This document shows positions 45,891 through 55,612 of a stretch of DNA of 64,000 nucleotides, piece by piece. This stretch comes from Diaphorobacter sp. HDW4A (lineage in GTDB: Bacteria; Pseudomonadota; Gammaproteobacteria; Burkholderiales; Burkholderiaceae_C): assembly GCF_011305995.1 (NCBI RefSeq), contig NZ_CP049910.1, forward strand, positions 2,790,001 through 2,854,000. Direction: 5' to 3'. The notes below the pieces were generated by a model, which saw nothing but the letters and a program-made list of their open reading frames with translations, was not told the DNA's origin and searched no databases. The translations under genes and the position numbers were made by a program. The first letter of the stretch is position 1. Each line of letters starts with the position of its first letter.

Positions 45891-45961
45891 AGTTTGTGAT
45901 TTAGACAATAAAAATCAACAACTTATAATTCATCAATTCCTATCACATATGGTTTTCCCTT

Positions 45962-46924
45962 ATGGATATCCGACAACTCAAATATTTCGTCGCCGTGGCC
46001 GATGCGCGCAACTTCACCCGAGCCTCTGAGCAACTGCACATCGCTCAGCCGCCGCTGAGCCGCCAGATCCAGTTGCTCGAGGAAGAGCTGGGCGTCCAGC
46101 TCCTGCTGCGCAACAGCAGGCCCCTGCGCCTGACAGAGGCGGGGCGCACGTTCTATGAACAGGCGCTGCAACTCATCAACCGCTTCGACCAACTGAAGAC
46201 CAGCACGCGGCAAGTCGGCCTGCAGCAGCGGCAGACGCTGTCGATCGGCTTCGTCGCCTCCACCCTGTACGGAGGCCTGCCAATGCTGGTGCGCAAGCTG
46301 CGCCATCACTATCCGGACGTGGATATCCAGCTCGTGGAGCTCACGTCGACGCAGCAGTTCGGCGCACTCAAATCTGGCCGCATAGACGTGGGCTTCGGTC
46401 GCATCCGCAGCAACGACTCCACGGTGGCCCGCACGGTGCTGCGCGAAGAACGGCTGGTGCTGGCCATTCCTTTAGGCACGCCGCTCGCGAAGGAGACGGG
46501 ACGCATCAGCCTCAAGGAGCTGCAGCGCCAGAAGCTCATCGTCTACCCCAAGGAACCACGCCCGAGCTTCGCCGACCATGTCCTGAGCCTCCTGAGCGAC
46601 AAGGGCATCCGCCCGTCAGAGGTGCACGAGGTGCGCGAAATCCAGACCGCACTCGGCCTCGTCGCCGCAGAATCCGGCCTCTGCGTGATCCCTGCCTCCG
46701 CGCGCATCCGCAGCGATCTCTGCTACCGCCTGATCGACGACCCGCTCGCCACGTCCCCCATCATCCTCAGCCACCGCCTCAATGACAACGCCTGGTACAT
46801 CGACACCATCAAGCAGCTGGTGGAAGACATGTACGCGGAACAACCGGCTTGGCTGGATGTGGAGAACAACTTCTTTCCCACTCAGGATACGTCCGCAAAG
46901 CCCCAGTCAAAAGACGCCGCCTGA
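45962..46924 (+). CDS. LysR-family regulator of catechol/benzoate genes (CatM/BenM/CatR type)
   Basis: 320 residues. N-terminal winged helix MDIRQLKYFVAVADARNFTRASEQLHIAQPPLSRQIQLLEEELG with the CatM/BenM-type IAQPPLSRQI recognition helix (quoted in short), and an effector domain with SIGFVASTLYGGLPML, the muconate-pocket region of CatM. Divergent from catB, with an ATAC-N7-GTAT site between, so it is the likely muconate-responsive activator of the whole cat-ben cluster. No separate BenR-type regulator is seen. It ends 7 bases from the convergent sensor kinase gene. Confidence 0.9.
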   Translation: MDIRQLKYFVAVADARNFTRASEQLHIAQPPLSRQIQLLEEELGVQLLLRNSRPLRLTEAGRTFYEQALQLINRFDQLKTSTRQVGLQQRQTLSIGFVASTLYGGLPMLVRKLRHHYPDVDIQLVELTSTQQFGALKSGRIDVGFGRIRSNDSTVARTVLREERLVLAIPLGTPLAKETGRISLKELQRQKLIVYPKEPRPSFADHVLSLLSDKGIRPSEVHEVREIQTALGLVAAESGLCVIPASARIRSDLCYRLIDDPLATSPIILSHRLNDNAWYIDTIKQLVEDMYAEQPAWLDVENNFFPTQDTSAKPQSKDAA

Positions 46925-46931
46925 CCCCGCC

Positions 46932-48305
46932 TCAGCGTTCGGGCGTGGATTCCCGGCCCGGCACCACAATCCCGAACGTCGTTCGCCCATCCATCGATTG
47001 CGCAAATGTGTGGCCGCCGTGCATCTTGGCGATGGCCTGCACGATAGCCAAGCCGAGGCCGTGGTTGCGGTCCGCATTGTGGCGTGCTGAATCTGCACGG
47101 TAGAAGCGATCGAAGAGATGGCGCAGATACTTTTGGGGAATGTCGGTGCCCGCGTTGGTCACAGAGATCACGGCGTGCGGCTTTCCGTCCAGCTCGCGCG
47201 CGGCGATGCCGATGAGAATGGTGGAGCCTGCAGTGGCATACCGGGTGGCGTTGCTCAACAGGTTGGAGAGCGCACGACGCATGAGCGGTGCGTCGATATG
47301 GGCCTCCACGTCTCCGTGCACCTCGACCTTGAGATTCGCATCGAGCGCGACCGCCTCGTAGAACTCCACCACGTCGTTCACCACGGTCGCAAGGCTGCAA
47401 ACCTTGGTCTCTCGCGCACCAATGCCACGATCCGCGCGCGAGAGGAACAACATGTCGCCGACGATGCCTGCGATGCGCCTCAGGTCCTCGAGATTGGACT
47501 CTAGCACCTCACGCATTTCCTGCACCGAGCGCGGCTTTCTGAGGACTACTTCGGTGCTCGATATCAATGTGGCGAGCGGCGTATTCATCTCGTGCGCCAC
47601 GTCAGCGTTGAAAGACTCGAGCTGTCGATACGCATCGGAGAGCCGGTCCATCAAGGCGTTGAACTGAGTCACCAGCGGCAACAGCTCCTGCGGCAGACCG
47701 CCACCATCCAGGCGCCGCGCAAAATCCCGCGCCGACAGCTCGCTGATCTGCGTGACCAGGGATTGAATCGGGCGCAGGCTGCTGCGCACCAGCAACCAGC
47801 CGAGCAGCGAAAGCAGCAGCGAGCCGGCAATCATCGATGCGAACAGCGTCCATGCAAGTGCACGCAGCAGCGCATCGTCTGGACGCCGGTCCATCACCAG
47901 CGTTGCCACGGCGTCATGCACATGGTTGGAGTTGGGCGATGCGAACTTCACCGTGAACGTTCGCTCGAGCGTGTGTCCGCGGCCCAACACCGGGATGCGG
48001 CTGTCGAACAGCACACTGCCGTCGTGGTCGACGATGCGGATGGAATAGTCGTCGTGCCCGGCCAGAAAATCCGTCAGCATGTGGTCGAGCGACTTGTCCT
48101 TGTGCTCGGTGCTGTCGTCGGCCAGCACATGGACCAGCGCGCGCTGCTTCTGGTCCATCATGTCCTTCTGGCGCGCGGACAGCGTGGTGTCAAAGACCAG
48201 ATACACCACGATGCTGACCGCGCCGAGACCCAGCATCGACAGCAGCGCCAGCCAGCGCGACAAACGCCGCCCAAGATGGGGAACGCCACTGGCCGTGCCG
48301 CTCAT
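46932..48305 (-). CDS. Heavy-metal sensor histidine kinase (CusS/CzcS type)
   Basis: 457 residues from ATG 48305, coupled by ATGA to the response regulator gene. Two membrane helices (about 18-38 and 175-197) flank a periplasmic sensor domain; then HAMP, the H box [22 protein letters not shown] (His in AHEMNTP), and ATPase boxes N ([12 protein letters not shown]), G1 and G2 ([13 protein letters not shown]). It senses periplasmic metal and phosphorylates the regulator. Confidence 0.92.
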   Translation of the reverse strand: MSGTASGVPHLGRRLSRWLALLSMLGLGAVSIVVYLVFDTTLSARQKDMMDQKQRALVHVLADDSTEHKDKSLDHMLTDFLAGHDDYSIRIVDHDGSVLFDSRIPVLGRGHTLERTFTVKFASPNSNHVHDAVATLVMDRRPDDALLRALAWTLFASMIAGSLLLSLLGWLLVRSSLRPIQSLVTQISELSARDFARRLDGGGLPQELLPLVTQFNALMDRLSDAYRQLESFNADVAHEMNTPLATLISSTEVVLRKPRSVQEMREVLESNLEDLRRIAGIVGDMLFLSRADRGIGARETKVCSLATVVNDVVEFYEAVALDANLKVEVHGDVEAHIDAPLMRRALSNLLSNATRYATAGSTILIGIAARELDGKPHAVISVTNAGTDIPQKYLRHLFDRFYRADSARHNADRNHGLGLAIVQAIAKMHGGHTFAQSMDGRTTFGIVVPGRESTPER

Positions 48306-48991
48306 GGTTGCTCTCGGCTCTCCAGCACGTAGCCCATGCCGCGCACCGTGTGGATGAGGGGAGATGCAAAAGGCTGGTCGACCTTCATGCGCAGGCGGCG
48401 CACCGCCACCTCCACTACATTGGTCTCGCTGTCGAAATTCATGTCCCACACCTGCGACGCCAATTCGGTGCGCGAGAGCACTTCGCCATGTCTGCGCAGC
48501 AGCAGCGTGAGCAGGCTGAATTCCTTGGCCGTCAGGTCCAGCCGCACGCCCGCGCGTACGGCCTTGCGGCGGATGAGATCGACCTCGAGATCCGCCTGCC
48601 TGAGCGCCGTGGGTTCGGGTGACGACGGATGCGCCTGCGCTCTGCGCAGCAGCACCTGGATGCGCGCGACGAGTTCAGAAAACGCGAAGGGCTTGATCAT
48701 GTAATCGTCAGCACCACCCTGCAGCCCGCGCACACGGTCTTCCACATCGGCGCGCGCGGTGAGCATTAGCACCGGCGTGGATTTGGACTGCCGCAGCGCC
48801 GCGAGCACCGACAGGCCATCGATCCCCGGCAGCATGCCGTCGAGGATGATGACGTCATAGTCCAGCTCCATCGCAAGGTGCAGGCCCTCGATGCCGTCGG
48901 TGGCGACGTCCACCACGTAGCCTTCTTCGGCGAGGCCCTTGCGCAGGTACTCGCCCAGTTTGGCTTCGTCTTCGATCAACAGCAGTCTCAT
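48302..48991 (-). CDS. OmpR-family response regulator, heavy metal (CusR/CzcR type)
   Basis: 229 residues from ATG 48991. A receiver domain with [19 protein letters not shown], the phosphorylated Asp in [11 protein letters not shown] and [12 protein letters not shown] is followed by a winged helix ([28 protein letters not shown]). Divergent from the CzcC gene. The palindrome at 49026-49045 lies 35 bases before its start and 175 before czcC, so it probably controls both. Confidence 0.92.
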   Translation of the reverse strand: MRLLLIEDEAKLGEYLRKGLAEEGYVVDVATDGIEGLHLAMELDYDVIILDGMLPGIDGLSVLAALRQSKSTPVLMLTARADVEDRVRGLQGGADDYMIKPFAFSELVARIQVLLRRAQAHPSSPEPTALRQADLEVDLIRRKAVRAGVRLDLTAKEFSLLTLLLRRHGEVLSRTELASQVWDMNFDSETNVVEVAVRRLRMKVDQPFASPLIHTVRGMGYVLESREQP

Positions 48992-49025
48992 GTGGGGCAT
49001 TTTCCCGGATTTGGCGCGAGGCCAC

Positions 49026-49045
49026 AGATTACAAATTTGTAATCT
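49026..49045. promoter_or_regulatory. Perfect 20-bp palindrome, candidate CzcR/CusR-type box
   Basis: AGATTACAAATTTGTAATCT is a perfect palindrome in the regulator-czcC divergent region. It has the TTACA-N6-TGTAA shape of metal two-component boxes such as CopR/CusR/CzcR sites. The rest of 48992-49219 shows no gene. Confidence 0.75.
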
Positions 49046-49219
49046 TCCCGACGCCTTGCTGTTCACCGTGGCTCTCTACATTCTGCGCAAACGCACATGG
49101 AGGCCTCTGCGATCTGCGGCTGGCCCCAACCTCCTGCCCAACTTCCACCGCTTCATCGCGATGACGGTATTCGTGGCCGTGTGCGCAAGAAAGAACGACA
49201 GATTTCTGGAGAAGCACAC

Positions 49220-50539
49220 ATGGCCCCCCCCTCCTTCCCATCCACCCCCTTCTTGCCCCGGGCGTTAGCACTCACCGCGCTTGCGATGACTCTGTCGATC
49301 AACGCGTGGGCCCAGTCACCCGGCGAGGTCGGCGCGTCATCTTCCCTCCCGACTCCCACCGAATCCCCGCGCCGCACCACGCTGGTCGAGGCGCTGAACA
49401 AGGCACTCGCCGCCAACCCCGGACTGCAGGCGGCCCGCCATGGCGCAGCCGCGACCGAAGGTGCAGTGCTTCAGAGCAAAGCGCGGCCGAATCCTGAACT
49501 CGCGTTCATGCAGGAAGACACGCGTTCGCAGACCCGCTCCAGCACCGTTCAGATCAACCAACTCATCGAGCTTGGCGGCAAGCGCGAAGCGCGCATTCGC
49601 GTGGCCCAAGCCGAACAGGCGGCCGCCCATGCGGCAGTCACCGATGCGAAAGCAGCGCTGCGCTTCCAGGTGTCAACCCACTTCAACGATCTGCTGCTGG
49701 CCCAGCAGCGAGTGGAGTTCGCGCGCAAGACGCAGGAGCTTGCGACCCGCGCGCTCGATGCCGCGCAAAAGCGCGTTCAGGCCGGCAAGGTGCCGCCGCT
49801 CGAAGCCAGCCGCGCGCAGGTGGCCGAGGCCAATGCCGGGCTCGAGGTGCAGCAGGCGCAGTCGCAGGTGCTCGTCGCACAGCAGAATCTCGCGTCGCTC
49901 TGGGGCGGCCCCGCCATCGAGGTCGGCGAGGCCACGGGTGATTTCTCCGGGACATCCGAGCCACCCTCGGTCGAGCGGATCGAAGACCGCTTGAACGAGT
50001 CGCCCGCCATCGTCCTCGCGCGCCATGCACTCGACCAGAGCCGCGCCGCATCAGAGCTCGAACGCACCAAGCGCACACAGGACCCGACGCTGAGCCTCGG
50101 CGTCAAGCGCGCAAACGAGGCCGGCCGCAACCAGGTGGTACTGGGTGTCAGCATTCCTTTGCCGCTATTCGACAACAACGCAGGCAACCAGCTGCAGGCG
50201 CTACGCAAGGTGGATCAGGCTGAGCAGAAGCTGCAGGAGCAGCGGCTGCAGTTGCAGGCCTCGGTGCTCGCTGCACGCCAGCAGTGGTTGGCCAGCAACC
50301 GGCAGGTCGCGCTGCTGCGTGCGCAAGTACTGCCTACCGCGCAATCGGCCTACGACGTGGCGGTACGCGGATTCACGCTTGGCAAATTCAACTTTCTCGA
50401 TGTGCTCGATGCGCAGCGCACCCTGTTTGAAGCACAACGCCTGTTGCTCGACCAGCTCATGAACTCGCATCGCGCGAGCGCCGAAATCGACCGCCTGCTG
50501 GGCACCCCCCTCCCATTCACCGCCACCTCCGGAACCTGA
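49220..50539 (+). CDS. czcC: Outer membrane efflux protein of the Czc system (TolC family)
   Basis: 439 residues from ATG 49220 with GGAGAA eight bases before. A signal peptide (through AWAQS, about residue 31) precedes two OEP repeats (EALNKALAANPGLQAARHG; and LDVLDAQRTLFEAQRLLLDQL) with coiled coils between, the TolC/CzcC trimer fold. It makes the outer membrane channel for the RND pump. Next gene starts six bases after the stop. Confidence 0.92.
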   Translation: MAPPSFPSTPFLPRALALTALAMTLSINAWAQSPGEVGASSSLPTPTESPRRTTLVEALNKALAANPGLQAARHGAAATEGAVLQSKARPNPELAFMQEDTRSQTRSSTVQINQLIELGGKREARIRVAQAEQAAAHAAVTDAKAALRFQVSTHFNDLLLAQQRVEFARKTQELATRALDAAQKRVQAGKVPPLEASRAQVAEANAGLEVQQAQSQVLVAQQNLASLWGGPAIEVGEATGDFSGTSEPPSVERIEDRLNESPAIVLARHALDQSRAASELERTKRTQDPTLSLGVKRANEAGRNQVVLGVSIPLPLFDNNAGNQLQALRKVDQAEQKLQEQRLQLQASVLAARQQWLASNRQVALLRAQVLPTAQSAYDVAVRGFTLGKFNFLDVLDAQRTLFEAQRLLLDQLMNSHRASAEIDRLLGTPLPFTATSGT

Positions 50540-50545
50540 ACGACC

Positions 50546-51886
50546 ATGTCCGAGAAAACGCCCTTCGACTCTTCCCTCACCACGCCCAAGCACTGGATTG
50601 CCGTGGCCGTGATTCTGGCCTGCGGCATGGTGGGCGGAGCGCTCATTCTGCGCACATCGGGCACACCAGCTGCTTCGGCAACGTCCAGCCATGCCGATGC
50701 CGATGCGCACAAGGACGGCGAGCACCACGACGAGGCGCCCGCCGATCACAAGGAGGCCGACGCGCATGGCGACCATGAACACCATGATGACAAAGCTGAC
50801 AAACCAGCTGCGGTGACCAAAGCCAAGAGCGACGAACACGCCGAAGATCAAGAGGAAGAAGAAGGCGTCATCAAGCTCAGCGCTGCGCAGTCCGGCACCA
50901 TCGGTATCACGCTTGGCAAAGCAGGAGCAGCCGCAATTCGCAAGGAGCTGATTTTGCCCGGTGAAATCCGTTTCGATGAAGACCGCACGGCCCATGTGGT
51001 GCCGCGCGTCGCGGGGGTGGTGGCATCGGTGCATGCGCGATTGGGCGAACAGGTGCACAAGGGCCAACTGCTCGCAGTGATCCAGAGCGCGACGGTGTCG
51101 GACCAGCGCAGCGAGCTGCAGACCGCACAGAAGCGGCTGGCGCTGGCCCGCACCACCTTCCAGCGCGAAAAGCAGCTGTGGGAGGAAAAAATCTCCGCCG
51201 AGCAGGACTATCTGCAGGCCCGCCAGGCCATGCAAGAGGCCGAGATCGCCGTCGCCAACGCATCGCAGAAGCTCTCCGCGATTGGTGCTGGAACGGGTGG
51301 TTCGAGCGGCTACGAGCTGCGCGCGCCAATCTCGGGCACCGTGGTCGAGAAGCACCTCACCGTGGGCGAATCGGTGGCCGAGAACACGGCCTCGTTCACC
51401 GTGTCCGATCTCGGCTCCGTCTGGGCGGAGATGAATGTCGCCGCACCCCAGCTGCCCTTCGTGCGCGTGGGCTCGCCGGTAACGGTGCGCGCCACCGCAT
51501 TCGATTCGAGTGCCGAGGGCAAGGTGGCCTACGTGGGCGCACTGATCGGCGAGCAGTCGCGCGCGGCCCCGGCGCGCGTGGCGCTGACCAATCCCAAGGG
51601 CGTGTGGCGCCCGGGTCTGTTCGTGGATGTCAGCGTGCTGGCCGAGGAGTCGCAGGTGCCCGTTGCGGTCGACACCAGTGCCATCCAGCGCCCCGATGGA
51701 AAGGAGAGTGTGGTGTTTGTGCCCGCAGATGGCGGCTACAAGGCACAGCATGTTCAGTTGGGCCGCAGCGACGGCAAGACCACCGAAGTCACCTCCGGCC
51801 TCAAGGCCGGGCAGGAATACGTCCGGAACGGCTCCTTCATGCTGAAGGCCGAACTGGGCAAGGCATCCGCCGAGCACACGCACTGA
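50546..51886 (+). CDS. czcB: RND periplasmic adaptor of the Czc system
   Basis: 446 residues. A membrane anchor (about 16-36) is followed by a His/Asp-rich stretch (AHKDGEHHDEAPADHKEADAH, then DHEHHDDK), a likely metal-binding region of the periplasmic adaptor. The HlyD/CzcB core follows: barrel-sandwich halves around GVVASVHARLGEQVHKGQLL and YELRAPISGTVVEKHL with a hairpin between, then beta-barrel domains. It links CzcA to CzcC. Ends AEHTH. Confidence 0.93.
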   Translation: MSEKTPFDSSLTTPKHWIAVAVILACGMVGGALILRTSGTPAASATSSHADADAHKDGEHHDEAPADHKEADAHGDHEHHDDKADKPAAVTKAKSDEHAEDQEEEEGVIKLSAAQSGTIGITLGKAGAAAIRKELILPGEIRFDEDRTAHVVPRVAGVVASVHARLGEQVHKGQLLAVIQSATVSDQRSELQTAQKRLALARTTFQREKQLWEEKISAEQDYLQARQAMQEAEIAVANASQKLSAIGAGTGGSSGYELRAPISGTVVEKHLTVGESVAENTASFTVSDLGSVWAEMNVAAPQLPFVRVGSPVTVRATAFDSSAEGKVAYVGALIGEQSRAAPARVALTNPKGVWRPGLFVDVSVLAEESQVPVAVDTSAIQRPDGKESVVFVPADGGYKAQHVQLGRSDGKTTEVTSGLKAGQEYVRNGSFMLKAELGKASAEHTH

Positions 51887-51908
51887 CACGAAGCGGGATA
51901 TCACACAC

Positions 51909-54900
51909 ATGTTTGAGCGCATCATTCGCTTCGCCATCGAGCAGCGCTGGCTGGTCGTCGTCGCCGTCTTCGCGATGGCGGTTCTCGGCGTCTTCAGTTA
52001 CCAGCGGCTGTCCATCGACGCCGTGCCTGACATCACCAACGTCCAGGTACAGATCAACACGCAGGCACCGGGCTACTCGCCGCTGGAGACCGAGCAGCGC
52101 ATCACCTACCCCATCGAGACAGTGATGGCGGGCCTGCCCCATCTCGAGCAGACCCGCTCACTGTCACGCTACGGGCTCTCGCAGGTCACCGTTATCTTCA
52201 AGGACGGCACCGACATCTACTTCGCACGCCAGCTCGTCAACGAGCGCATCCAGGAAGCGCGCGAGAAGCTCCCGGCCAACATCTCACCCAACCTGGGCCC
52301 GATCTCCACCGGCCTCGGCGAAATCTACCTCTGGACCGTGGAAGCAGAGGAAGGCGCGAAGAAGAAAGACGGCACGCCCTACTCGCCCATGGACCTGCGC
52401 GAGATTCAGGATTGGGTCATCAAGCCCCAACTGCGCAACGTGCCCGGCGTCACCGAGATCAATTCGATTGGCGGCTTCGCCAAGGAATATCTGATCGCAC
52501 CGCGTCCCGACAAGCTGGTGTCCTACGGCATCTCGATGGACAAGCTGGTCACCGCGCTCCAGAACAACAACACCAATGTGGGTGCAGGCTACATCGAGCG
52601 TCAGGGTGAGCAGTACCTGATCCGCGCGCCGGGCCAGGTGCGCGGCGTGGATGATCTCAAGGAAGTCATCGTCGCCACCGCGCAGGGCCAGCCGGTGCGC
52701 ATCCGCGATCTGGCCGATGTGGAGCTGGGCCGCGAACTACGCACCGGCGCGGCCACCGACAACGGCCGCGAAGTGGTGCTCGGCACCGTCTTCATGCTGA
52801 TCGGCGAGAACAGCCGCATGGTCTCCAAGGCCGTGGACGCGCGCATGGAATCCATCCGCAAGAACCTGCCCGAGGGCGTGAAGATCGTCACCGTCTACGA
52901 CCGCACCACGCTGGTCGAGAAAGCAATCGCCACGGTCAAGAAGAATCTGGTCGAAGGCGCGGCGCTGGTCGTCGTCATCCTCTTCCTCTTTCTTGGTAAC
53001 CTGCGCGCGGCGCTCATCACGGCACTCATCATTCCACTGTCGATGCTGTTCACCTTCACGGGCATGGTGCACTACCGCATCAGCGCCAATCTGATGAGTC
53101 TGGGTGCGCTGGATTTCGGCATCATCATCGACGGTGCAGTCGTCATCGTCGAGAACTGCGTGCGGCGTCTCGCCCATGCGCAGGAGCACAAGGGCCGACT
53201 GCTCACGCGCAGCGAACGCTTCCACGAGGTCTTCGCTGCCGCGAAAGAAGCGCGCAGGCCCCTGCTCTTCGGCCAGCTCATCATCATGGTGGTGTACCTG
53301 CCCATCTTTGCGCTCACCGGCGTCGAGGGCAAGATGTTCCACCCCATGGCGCTGACCGTGGTGCTGGCGCTCGCCGGTGCGATGATTCTGTCGATCACCT
53401 TCATCCCGGCTGCCATCGCACTGTTCATCGGCAAGCGCGTTTCGGAAAAAGAAAACCGCCTCATGACCTGGGCACGCAAGGCCTACGAGCCACTGCTCGG
53501 CGGCGTGATGCGCATGCCGCTGGTGGTGATCGCCACCGCCGTGGTGGCCGTGGTGCTGAGCCTCCTGCTCGCCTCCCGCATGGGCAGCGAGTTCGCCCCC
53601 AATCTCAATGAGGGCGACTTCGCCATTCAGGCCCTGCGCGTGCCGGGCACCAGCCTCACGCAATCGCTTGACATGCAGATGCAGCTTGAGAAAACGCTCA
53701 AGGACAAATTCCCGGAGATCGAGCGCGTCTTCGCGCGCACCGGCACGGCGGAGATCGCCTCCGACCCCATGCCGCCCAACATCTCGGACGGCTACATCAT
53801 GCTGAAAGCCCGCGCAGAATGGCCCGATCCCAAGCGCAGCCGAGAGGACCTACTGGCCGCAGTGCAAGAAGTCGTTGAGGCCATTCCGGGCAGCAACTAC
53901 GAGTTCTCGCAACCCATCCAGCTGCGGTTCAACGAGCTGATCTCCGGCGTGCGCAGCGATGTAGCGGTAAAGGTGTTCGGCGACGACATGCAAGTGCTCG
54001 AGCGCACCGCGCAATCCATTGCCGCCATGCTACAGAAAGTGCCCGGCGCGTCCGAGGTGAAGGTCGAGCAGACCACCGGCCTTCCCATGCTCACGGTGCA
54101 GGTGGACCGCGAGAAAGCCTCGCGCTACGGCCTCAACATGGGTGACGTACAGCAGACCATCGCCACCGCGATTGGCGGTCAGGAAGCCGGCACGGTGTTC
54201 GAGGGCGACCGGCGCTTCGACATCCAGGTGCGTCTGCCCGAATCCATACGCAACGACCTCGGTGCGCTCGAACGCCTGCCCATCGCGCTGCCACGCGTGG
54301 GCGAGAGTCGCCAGGGGTTCGTTCCGCTCTCCGCCGTAGCCTCGCTCGACCTCTCCCCCGGCCCCAATCAGGTCAGCCGTGAGGACGGCAAGCGCCGCAT
54401 CGTCGTGAGCGCCAACGTGCGCGGCCGCGACATCGGCTCCTTCGTCGAACAAGCCCAACGCGAGCTGGACGGCGCCGCACTCCCGAGCGGCTACTGGACA
54501 CGCTGGGGCGGCACGTTCGAAAACATGCAGTCCGCACAGAAACGCCTGCAGATCGTTGTGCCAGCCGCCCTGCTGCTGGTGTTCACACTGCTCTTCGCGA
54601 TGTTCGGCAACGTGCGCGACGGGCTCATTGTCTTCACCGGCATTCCGTTCGCACTGACCGGCGGCATTCTGGCCCTGTGGCTGCGCGACATCCCGCTGTC
54701 GATCTCGGCCGCCATCGGCTTCATCGCGCTCTCGGGCGTGGCCGTGCTGAACGGCCTCGTGATGATCTCATCGATACGCGGCCTGCGCGAAACCGGCATG
54801 TCCGTGCCCGAAGCTGTGCACACGGGCGCCATCTCGCGCCTTCGCCCTGTGCTGATGACGGCACTGGTCGCATCGCTCGGCTTCGTTCCGATGGCGATTG

Positions 54901-55055
54901 CCACGGGCACCGGCGCCGAAGTGCAGCGGCCACTCGCAACGGTCGTGATCGGTGGCATTCTGTCCTCCACGGTATTGACGCTGCTGGTACTGCCGTTGCT
55001 CTATCGTCTGGTTCACAGAAAGGATCCTTCGGAGGATAGCGTGACGGAAAGGTGA
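51909..55055 (+). CDS. czcA: Heavy-metal RND transporter CzcA
   Basis: 1048 residues with 12 helices in the RND pattern and two large periplasmic loops. The fourth helix holds DFG-III-DGA-VVI-VEN at 402-416; Asp402, Asp408 and Glu415 match the proton relay of the first-described CzcA. DFGX3DGAX3VEN is the HME1 signature of Zn/Co/Cd exporters, so the substrate class is divalent Zn/Co/Cd rather than Cu/Ag. Driven by proton motive force, it expels cations from periplasm or cytosol through CzcB/CzcC. Confidence 0.95.
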   Translation: MFERIIRFAIEQRWLVVVAVFAMAVLGVFSYQRLSIDAVPDITNVQVQINTQAPGYSPLETEQRITYPIETVMAGLPHLEQTRSLSRYGLSQVTVIFKDGTDIYFARQLVNERIQEAREKLPANISPNLGPISTGLGEIYLWTVEAEEGAKKKDGTPYSPMDLREIQDWVIKPQLRNVPGVTEINSIGGFAKEYLIAPRPDKLVSYGISMDKLVTALQNNNTNVGAGYIERQGEQYLIRAPGQVRGVDDLKEVIVATAQGQPVRIRDLADVELGRELRTGAATDNGREVVLGTVFMLIGENSRMVSKAVDARMESIRKNLPEGVKIVTVYDRTTLVEKAIATVKKNLVEGAALVVVILFLFLGNLRAALITALIIPLSMLFTFTGMVHYRISANLMSLGALDFGIIIDGAVVIVENCVRRLAHAQEHKGRLLTRSERFHEVFAAAKEARRPLLFGQLIIMVVYLPIFALTGVEGKMFHPMALTVVLALAGAMILSITFIPAAIALFIGKRVSEKENRLMTWARKAYEPLLGGVMRMPLVVIATAVVAVVLSLLLASRMGSEFAPNLNEGDFAIQALRVPGTSLTQSLDMQMQLEKTLKDKFPEIERVFARTGTAEIASDPMPPNISDGYIMLKARAEWPDPKRSREDLLAAVQEVVEAIPGSNYEFSQPIQLRFNELISGVRSDVAVKVFGDDMQVLERTAQSIAAMLQKVPGASEVKVEQTTGLPMLTVQVDREKASRYGLNMGDVQQTIATAIGGQEAGTVFEGDRRFDIQVRLPESIRNDLGALERLPIALPRVGESRQGFVPLSAVASLDLSPGPNQVSREDGKRRIVVSANVRGRDIGSFVEQAQRELDGAALPSGYWTRWGGTFENMQSAQKRLQIVVPAALLLVFTLLFAMFGNVRDGLIVFTGIPFALTGGILALWLRDIPLSISAAIGFIALSGVAVLNGLVMISSIRGLRETGMSVPEAVHTGAISRLRPVLMTALVASLGFVPMAIATGTGAEVQRPLATVVIGGILSSTVLTLLVLPLLYRLVHRKDPSEDSVTER

Positions 55056-55612
55056 ACCGTTAGGGTCAGTGCGAATGAGCCAAGCATGAATCAATGACTT
55101 GCGGAGGCTTGCAACACAGAAAGCGTTGGCTTGCGATTCAGTTACTGCGATGCGGATGAGTTTCCACAGCCGGCCTGGTCAGGGTGCCCTTGACCATAGT
55201 TCGAGAAATGCTTGGGGCTGCCTCTGGCAATGTTCATTCTGAAGCTTGGTATGAAAAGAACGTGTGTAGCAAGCAAGAAGACGCATAGCCAGTCTCTAAG
55301 CATCCACCATTGGATGTGGGCGTCCGCCTAGGGTCTTACAGAGCCATTCGCAGCAACTGCATCACCCATTCGCACTTCTGTGCCTCCACTCCCATTCAAT
55401 AGGGCCGCCTACAGCACCCGCCTACGCCGCACCGAAATGAATCCAGATCAATTCGCGCGAAACAATTGACTCAAGTCAATCCGTTATTGGCAACTTAATC
55501 ACATACTGAAGTCAGCAATCAACACAACGAATGCTGGCTTCCGGCGCCTTCGCACATGGCTTGCACTCTGCTCGCGATGGTCGTCTGGCACGGCTTGTGC
55601 ATTCGCTCCCGC
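55056..55612. other. Intergenic stretch of about 557 bases, less GC-rich than its neighbours
   Basis: No convincing gene is seen. Composition is visibly less GC-rich (about 45% in 55201-55260). It holds a 21-base hairpin (55176-55196: TGGTCA and TGACCA arms around GGGTGCCCT) and a palindrome ATTGACTCAAGTCAAT (55465-55480) that contains a TTGACT -35-like box 133 bases before the next gene. No standard terminator for czcA is apparent. Confidence 0.55.

Noticed and set aside
50201..51937. 578-residue minus-strand frame opposite czcC/czcB
   Set aside because: Antisense shadow of two recognised genes.
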